Shown here one piece after another: positions 46,340 through 50,195 of a stretch of DNA of 50,195 nt; within the stretch, counting starts at the first letter, position 1; each line of letters opens with the position of its first letter. The DNA lies in assembly GCA_003022865.1 (NCBI GenBank), contig PXSK01000004.1, forward strand, positions 1-50,195. The letters run 5' to 3'. The translations under genes were made by a program, and so were the position numbers. The notes below the pieces were generated by a model, which was given only the letters and a program-made list of their open reading frames with translations, was not told where the DNA came from and did no database searches. The stretch is from Halobacteriales archaeon SW_5_70_135. Lineage in GTDB: Archaea > Halobacteriota > Halobacteria > Halobacteriales > SW-7-71-33.

Positions 46340-47409
46340 TTGGGCGACCAGTCCTCGCAGGCTTCCATATCGTCCATCTCCTCGCCGTGGAAGCCACAGT
46401 ACGGCTGCATCCCCGCCTCGGTGCGGACGTACCGGAAGTGCTCGCAGTTGCCGCAGTAGCGGTCGGCGACCTGCTCGGCGTGCTCGCGGGAGCTGATGAC
46501 CTGGCCGTCGCCGCCCGACGGCGTCCGTAGCCCGTCGTTGTCGACGCCGCCGTCGGTCGGCGCCGCCGTGTCTGTGCCCGTGCTCGCGCCGGCCCGCTGC
46601 CGGCCCGTCGAAGTCGTGGCGCCCGTCACCGTGGTCGCACTCGCCGTCGTCGTCGTGGTCGTGTCACCGCCCGGGGCGTCGGTCGACGGCGTCGTCGTGG
46701 TCGTAGTCGTACTAGTGGTCGTAGTCCCACCGGACCGCGAGGCGGTCGCGCCGGCGTCGGCGTCGGCGCCGTCGTGTCCGTGGGTGTTCGTCTGCGTCTC
46801 GGCGTCCGCGTCGGGCGTGCCGCCGAACAGGCCGACGCTGCCGCCGGCGGTCGACCCCAAGTCGACGGTGCCGTCCGGCCCCACGTCGTCGGCGGAGACC
46901 TCCACCGTCTGTGACTCGCCGTCGCCGACGAGCACTTCGAGCGTGATGGTACCGCCGGGGTCGTTGCGACGCTTGAAGTTAGCGATGCCGACGAACAGAC
47001 ACCACACCGACGTGGTCGTCCCCAGGAAGTACACCGCCGTCACCGGCAGGGTGAGGTTCTGCCCGTAGCCGGCCCAGTGTGTGGGGTAGGCGTACCAGAA
47101 CAGCGTCACGCCGAGCACGGAGACGCCCGCGCCGAGAGCGGCGGCGGCCTTCACCCGGTCGCTGGAGGGGAGGATCGTGAACACCCCGCCGACGACCGCC
47201 GGCACGCCGAGACCGGCGAGGACGCCCGCCCGTCGCCAGGCCGGCATCTGCGCCAGACCGAGGTCCGTCCGCACGCCGGTGGTCGCCAGGACGACCCCCA
47301 GTGCCGTCAGCACGGCACCGGTGAAGAACAGCCCCAGCCCGAGGGAGAGTCGGCGGCGACTCACCGCCAGCCCGACCTGGCCCTCGTAGGCGTCAGCTAG
47401 CCCAGTCAT
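46333..47409 (-). CDS. DUF7139-type membrane protein with zinc-binding C-terminus
   Basis: A 358-residue haloarchaeal protein. The N-terminal half has four membrane segments (LSLGLGLFFTGAVLTALGVVL, AGVLAGLGVPAVVGGVFTIL, AAALGAGVSVLGVTLFWYAY, TAVYFLGTTTSVWCLFVGIA). A small Val/Glu domain follows (TITLEVLVGDGESQTVEV), then about 100 residues of Thr/Ser/Gly/Asp with pure Thr runs. The end is a compact Cys/His motif: RYCGNCEHFRYVR, PYCGFHGEEMDDMEACEDW (four Cys), likely a zinc site in the cytoplasm. ATG 47409 lies about 27 bp from minus-strand GTTTTGTA. Function unknown. Confidence 0.85.
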   Translation of the reverse strand: MTGLADAYEGQVGLAVSRRRLSLGLGLFFTGAVLTALGVVLATTGVRTDLGLAQMPAWRRAGVLAGLGVPAVVGGVFTILPSSDRVKAAAALGAGVSVLGVTLFWYAYPTHWAGYGQNLTLPVTAVYFLGTTTSVWCLFVGIANFKRRNDPGGTITLEVLVGDGESQTVEVSADDVGPDGTVDLGSTAGGSVGLFGGTPDADAETQTNTHGHDGADADAGATASRSGGTTTTSTTTTTTTPSTDAPGGDTTTTTTASATTVTGATTSTGRQRAGASTGTDTAAPTDGGVDNDGLRTPSGGDGQVISSREHAEQVADRYCGNCEHFRYVRTEAGMQPYCGFHGEEMDDMEACEDWSPNH

Positions 47410-47539
47410 ACCGTACACGTCCTCGGCCACGTACAAAACACCCCGTCAGACGGGTGCAAGACGGCGGCGGGATCCGCCTCAGAGGCGGGTACGGCGGGCG
47501 AGCGTAAGCCCTAATCGCTGTGACGTCTCACGAGGGGAC

Positions 47540-47974
47540 ATGAGCGACAGCGAGGACGACGAGGCGGAGACGCCGACGGTCGCGCTCGGCGAGGGGCCGG
47601 TCGTCGAGGGGGCGCCGCTGGCCCGGGTCGCCTCCCGGCTCACCTGGCCGATCGAGCGGCGTCGCCTCCTGGCGCGCGAGGGGGAGACGGCGATCCGGAC
47701 GCCCGACGGCCCGCGGACGGTCGCCGACGCGATGGCGTCGGTCGACGTGACCTACTTCGACACCCGGCGGACGTTCATCGACGCCGTCCGCGAGGCGGTC
47801 GGGTCGGGGCCGGTCCCGACCGCCGGCGAGTCCGACGACGGGACGGAGACGGCGGCGCCGACCGACGGCGACGGGGGCGCGTCGGCGAACGGGACCGGAG
47901 GCGAGGAGCCGACGAACGACGACGGGAACGGGGAGACGCCGGCGGACGGGGACGACCGCGAGAACGGGGCGTAG
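47540..47974 (+). CDS. DUF5789 family protein
   Basis: A 144-residue soluble acidic protein. The conserved part is VVEGAPLARVASRLTWPIERRRLLAREGETAIRTPDGPRTVADAMASVDVTYFDTRRTFIDAVREAVG, which matches DUF5789, a haloarchaeal family without known function. The last 55 residues are a low-complexity Asp/Gly/Glu/Asn tail. It is followed 8 bp later by the CPBP-family gene on the same strand, so they are probably one operon. Confidence 0.85.
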   Translation: MSDSEDDEAETPTVALGEGPVVEGAPLARVASRLTWPIERRRLLAREGETAIRTPDGPRTVADAMASVDVTYFDTRRTFIDAVREAVGSGPVPTAGESDDGTETAAPTDGDGGASANGTGGEEPTNDDGNGETPADGDDRENGA

Positions 47975-47982
47975 GTCGCCGG

Positions 47983-48675
47983 ATGTCGGTCGTCTCGGTG
48001 GCGTCGCTCCGTGCTCGGCTGCCCTCCCGGTGGGTGTCGACCGCGCTCGTCTGGGGAGCGGCGCTGACCGTCGGCTGGACGGTCGTCGGCGGCCGCGGGC
48101 TCGACACCCGCGTGCTCCGGGACGGGCTGTTCTTTCTCGCGGGACCGATGCTGTTCGTCGCCGTCTGGCGGCGCTCGCCCGCCGAACTCGGCTGGCGCGT
48201 CGACCGCCGGGCGCTGCGGAACACCGCCGCGCTCGCGCTGTTCGTCCTCCCCTTCTACCTCGTCGGCTCCTCGCTGCCGTCGATCCGGACGTACTACCCG
48301 ATGTGGGGAACGACAGCCGATCCTGCCGCCTTCCTGCCGTACGCCGCCAAGCAGCTGCTGGTGATAGTCGCCGCCGAAACCTACTACCGGGGGCTGCTCT
48401 GTGTCGGCGTCCGCGAGATCGGCGTCGGGAGCGCGCTCATCAGTCCCGTGGTGTACGCCTTCCACCATCTGAGCAAACCGCCGGTCGAGCTGCTGCTGTC
48501 GGGGCCGACGGACGTGCTGTTCGGCGTCGTCGACTACGACGCCCGTTCGGTCCTCCCGTCGGTCGTCGCCCACGGTCTGGGGCTGACGCTTTTGGACTGG
48601 CTCGTGCTGCACGACCCGCTGCTGCCGCCCGGTCGGGTGGTGCGCTGGCTGCGGTGGCTACCGGTCGGCCTCTAG
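47983..48675 (+). CDS. CPBP-family (CAAX/Rce1-like) intramembrane protease homolog
   Basis: A 230-residue polytopic membrane protein with about six hydrophobic segments. The CPBP motif 1, normally EExxxR, is AETYYR here, so the second Glu and the Arg are present but the first Glu, catalytic in Rce1, is Ala. Motif 2 is FHHLSKPP and motif 3 VVAHGLGLTLLDWL. It could be a protease relying on the remaining Glu, or a non-catalytic CPBP protein. It follows the DUF5789 gene by 8 bp. Its TAG stop overlaps the convergent gene's stop as CTAG. Confidence 0.85.
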   Translation: MSVVSVASLRARLPSRWVSTALVWGAALTVGWTVVGGRGLDTRVLRDGLFFLAGPMLFVAVWRRSPAELGWRVDRRALRNTAALALFVLPFYLVGSSLPSIRTYYPMWGTTADPAAFLPYAAKQLLVIVAAETYYRGLLCVGVREIGVGSALISPVVYAFHHLSKPPVELLLSGPTDVLFGVVDYDARSVLPSVVAHGLGLTLLDWLVLHDPLLPPGRVVRWLRWLPVGL

Positions 48676-49424
48676 CGCTCCGACCGCTCGACCGTCGGCT
48701 CCGGGGCGTCGCTCGCCCCCTCGCGGACGGTCTCGACGTGGGCCTCGACGGTCTCGACGACGTCGACGAGCACATCGGCCTGACGCCGCAGCGGCTCCGG
48801 CCGCGTCACTGCCTCCGGATCGGGGAAGCGGTGCTCGACGACGCCGGTGCGGTCGTCGACGGTGAGGCCGCCGAAGTCCTCGAGGTCGCCGAGCGCCGAC
48901 CACAGCTCGTCGGGCAGCGTCGGGACGTCCGGGCCGCGGTCGACGTACTCCACGCGTCCCGTCGCGTTCTCCGCGAGCTCGAAGCCGGTGCCGGCCTTCA
49001 CCGACAGCATCGCCGTCTGGAGGACGACGTAGCGGTCGGTCCCGCCGGGAGCCGTCTCCAGCCGGGCGACCACCCGCCGACCCCGGACCGTCGTCTCCAC
49101 CTCCGGGGCGCCGTCGCCGTACCGCTCCGTCGCGTCGATCTCGGGGTGGTCCGCCAGCGACGCCCAGTCCTCGACGAGCGAGGCCGGCGGCGACGCAGCA
49201 CCGACGCCGGCGCCCTCGGCGTCGAGCAGCGACTTCGTCAGGGCGTACAGTCCCCACAGTACCAGTCCGACCGTGGCGAGCACGCCGATCAGGACCACCA
49301 GCAGGAACAGTATCACCGCCCACTCGGTGCCGACCTGGACCTGTGCCTGCGCCTGTGCGTGTTCGAGAACGGGGGCGAACGCGAACGCGAGCGTCGAGCG
49401 TGCGGGCACGACCCACGCGGCCAT
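48672..49424 (-). CDS. Haloarchaeal membrane-anchored protein of unknown function
   Basis: The 250-residue protein begins MAAWVVPARSTLAFAFAPVLEHAQAQ, followed by a strong membrane span WAVILFLLVVLIGVLATVGLVL. A cytoplasmic domain follows with YGDGAPEVETTVRGRRVVARLETAPGGTDRYVVLQTAMLSVKAGTGFELA, VPTLPDELWSALGDLEDFGGLTV, HRFPDPEAVTRPEPLRRQADVLVDVVETVEAHVETVRE. The final part resembles a coiled helix. I do not know the family. I chose ATG 49424 because the minus-strand TATA word CATATGC lies about 27 bp upstream; two ATGs further upstream run into that element. Confidence 0.75.
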   Translation of the reverse strand: MAAWVVPARSTLAFAFAPVLEHAQAQAQVQVGTEWAVILFLLVVLIGVLATVGLVLWGLYALTKSLLDAEGAGVGAASPPASLVEDWASLADHPEIDATERYGDGAPEVETTVRGRRVVARLETAPGGTDRYVVLQTAMLSVKAGTGFELAENATGRVEYVDRGPDVPTLPDELWSALGDLEDFGGLTVDDRTGVVEHRFPDPEAVTRPEPLRRQADVLVDVVETVEAHVETVREGASDAPEPTVERSER

Positions 49425-49634
49425 GCGACACCGTAACGCGTCCACCGGCATATGGTCTGGGGACCCACCGACGGCGGGCTGTCGCGGGCGCGAGCGGTGG
49501 GGCCCGGTCGCGAGGGTGCGAGCCGGCAACGGCGCGTCCGAGGCGCCCGACGTGGGCGGCCACGTAGCGGCAACGGGACGGGCCCGCGAGGCCGCCGCCG
49601 GCGCCGTCGACGGCGAGCTCGCCTGAGCCGGGGG

Positions 49635-50195
49635 TCAGCCCCGCACCCGGTCGAGGTCGTCGACCGTCCGCTCCACCGGCGGCGGACGCCGCCGGCCGAT
49701 CTGGTGGGCGCTCCACGTAGCCGTCGGCGTTGACCAGGTGGATCACACCCGGTGGAGGAAGAGGTAGCCGTCCTCGTCCTCGCGCTCGCGAGCCTCGTAG
49801 GAGACGCCTCCTCGACGACCGCCCGGGCGCGCGCCTCGCTCTCGGGGCGGAGCCACCGCCGGCCGGGCGTGTCGCGGACGTCCATGTGCTCGCCGTACGC
49901 CCGGAGCCGCTCGGCGTCGTCGCGGACGGGGTCGAAGGTGACCGGCAGGAAGGCGACGCCGTCGCCATACTCCCGCTCGACGGCGCCGGCCTGAACGCCC
50001 ACGAGTCGGGGACCAGCAGCGGACAGGATCCCGGCAGTGCGTGAAGAAGTACGTCAGCAGTGCCGGCCGGTCGAGGTCGCGGACGCTCACCCGGCCGCCG
50101 TCGACCGCGGCGACGCTCACGTCCGGCACCCGCTCGCCCCACACCGGGTACCGACGGGCGCGGTGCTGTTCGAGCGTCACGTCCAGGTCGGGCTC
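49635..50195 (-). pseudogene. SCO1/SenC-type thioredoxin-fold gene, multiply frameshifted and cut by window edge
   Basis: The pieces in order along the minus strand are LEQHRARRYPVWGERVPDVSV, VSVRDLDRPALLTYFFTHC (metal/redox site region), then in other frames CPLLV, VGVQAGAVEREYGDGVAFLPVTFDPVRDDAERLRAYGEHMDV, WLRPESEARARAVVEE, GVSYEAREREDEDGYLFLHRV, IHLVNADGYVER, and HQIGRRRPPPVERTVDDLDRVRG with a stop at 49635. At least four frame changes are needed. The joined protein would be a SCO1/SenC copper-chaperone-like thioredoxin. The 5' end lies beyond 50195. Strong decay, or locally very poor sequence. Confidence 0.75.

Noticed and set aside
49425-49634. Small plus-strand frame ending GAVDGELA between the membrane protein gene and the SCO1-type remnant
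   Set aside because: Needs a frame change to have a start, and matches nothing I recognise.

Overview
The window is chromosomal DNA from a haloarchaeon (class Halobacteria). Base composition is very GC-rich and the predicted proteins are strongly acidic. Secreted proteins carry Tat or lipobox signals (two substrate-binding proteins, several lipoproteins), and one surface protein ends in a PGF-CTERM anchor. Archaeal marker genes include a Sec61-beta subunit, an archaeal-type RNase P RNA, type II methionine aminopeptidase, RNase HII, DpsA and a PAC2 protein. Many genes look leaderless: a TATA-like box lies about 25-30 bp upstream of the ATG or GTG. I used this spacing to choose several starts.

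Layout. (1) 1-6556, minus strand: a dipeptide/oligopeptide ABC importer (fused DppD-DppF ATPase, Tat substrate-binding protein, DppB, a 40-codon ORF, DppC running off the left edge). (2) 6813-10412, plus: a phosphonate/phosphate-type importer (PhnD, PhnC, two PhnE). (3) 10471-18794: a lipoate-ligase-like protein and an M23-fold protein fired from one shared TATA element, then DUF4385, an isochorismatase-family hydrolase, two neighbouring Hvo_1808-type surface proteins, nicotinate phosphoribosyltransferase and a small lipoprotein. (4) 18917-27526: RNase P RNA, thioredoxin, Sec61-beta, a shortened PdxT, malic enzyme, an M24 peptidase, a broken RecA/KaiC-like gene, a MinD-like ATPase, methionine aminopeptidase, a zinc ribbon protein and a winged-helix regulator. 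(5) 27581-29677: two frameshifted genes, a C-terminal scrap of an asparaginase gene, and a ~1 kb AT-rich island with a strong hairpin and one orphan gene. (6) 29678-42273: isoaspartyl peptidase/asparaginase, isocitrate dehydrogenase, a 7TM histidine kinase, HIT protein, an RNA-methyltransferase/PAC2 operon, broken M24 and SRPBCC genes, RNase HII, aldo/keto reductase, a deleted esterase, YbaK-type deacylase and DpsA. (7) 42509-50195: an ABC exporter with its small partner, a 55-residue protein behind a TTTAGG-N4-CCTAAA dyad, a SRPBCC protein, a shortened Mut7-C protein, membrane proteins, a CPBP protease-family protein and a heavily frameshifted SCO1-type gene at the right edge.

The most notable themes are: (a) a concentration of damage (frameshifts, a nonsense codon, a lost start codon, internal deletions) in dispensable-looking genes while central-metabolism genes stay intact; (b) the AT-rich island lying between the tail of a divergent asparaginase allele and the complete asparaginase gene, which looks like an allele-replacement scar; (c) two paralogous surface proteins with a HExxH plus downstream Glu signature that suggests an unrecognised surface metalloprotease family; and (d) a possible metal-repressor operator over a tiny-protein promoter. 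No CRISPR array, tRNA, 16S/23S rRNA or intact transposase was seen. Family names come from recognising sequence patterns, not from database searches.
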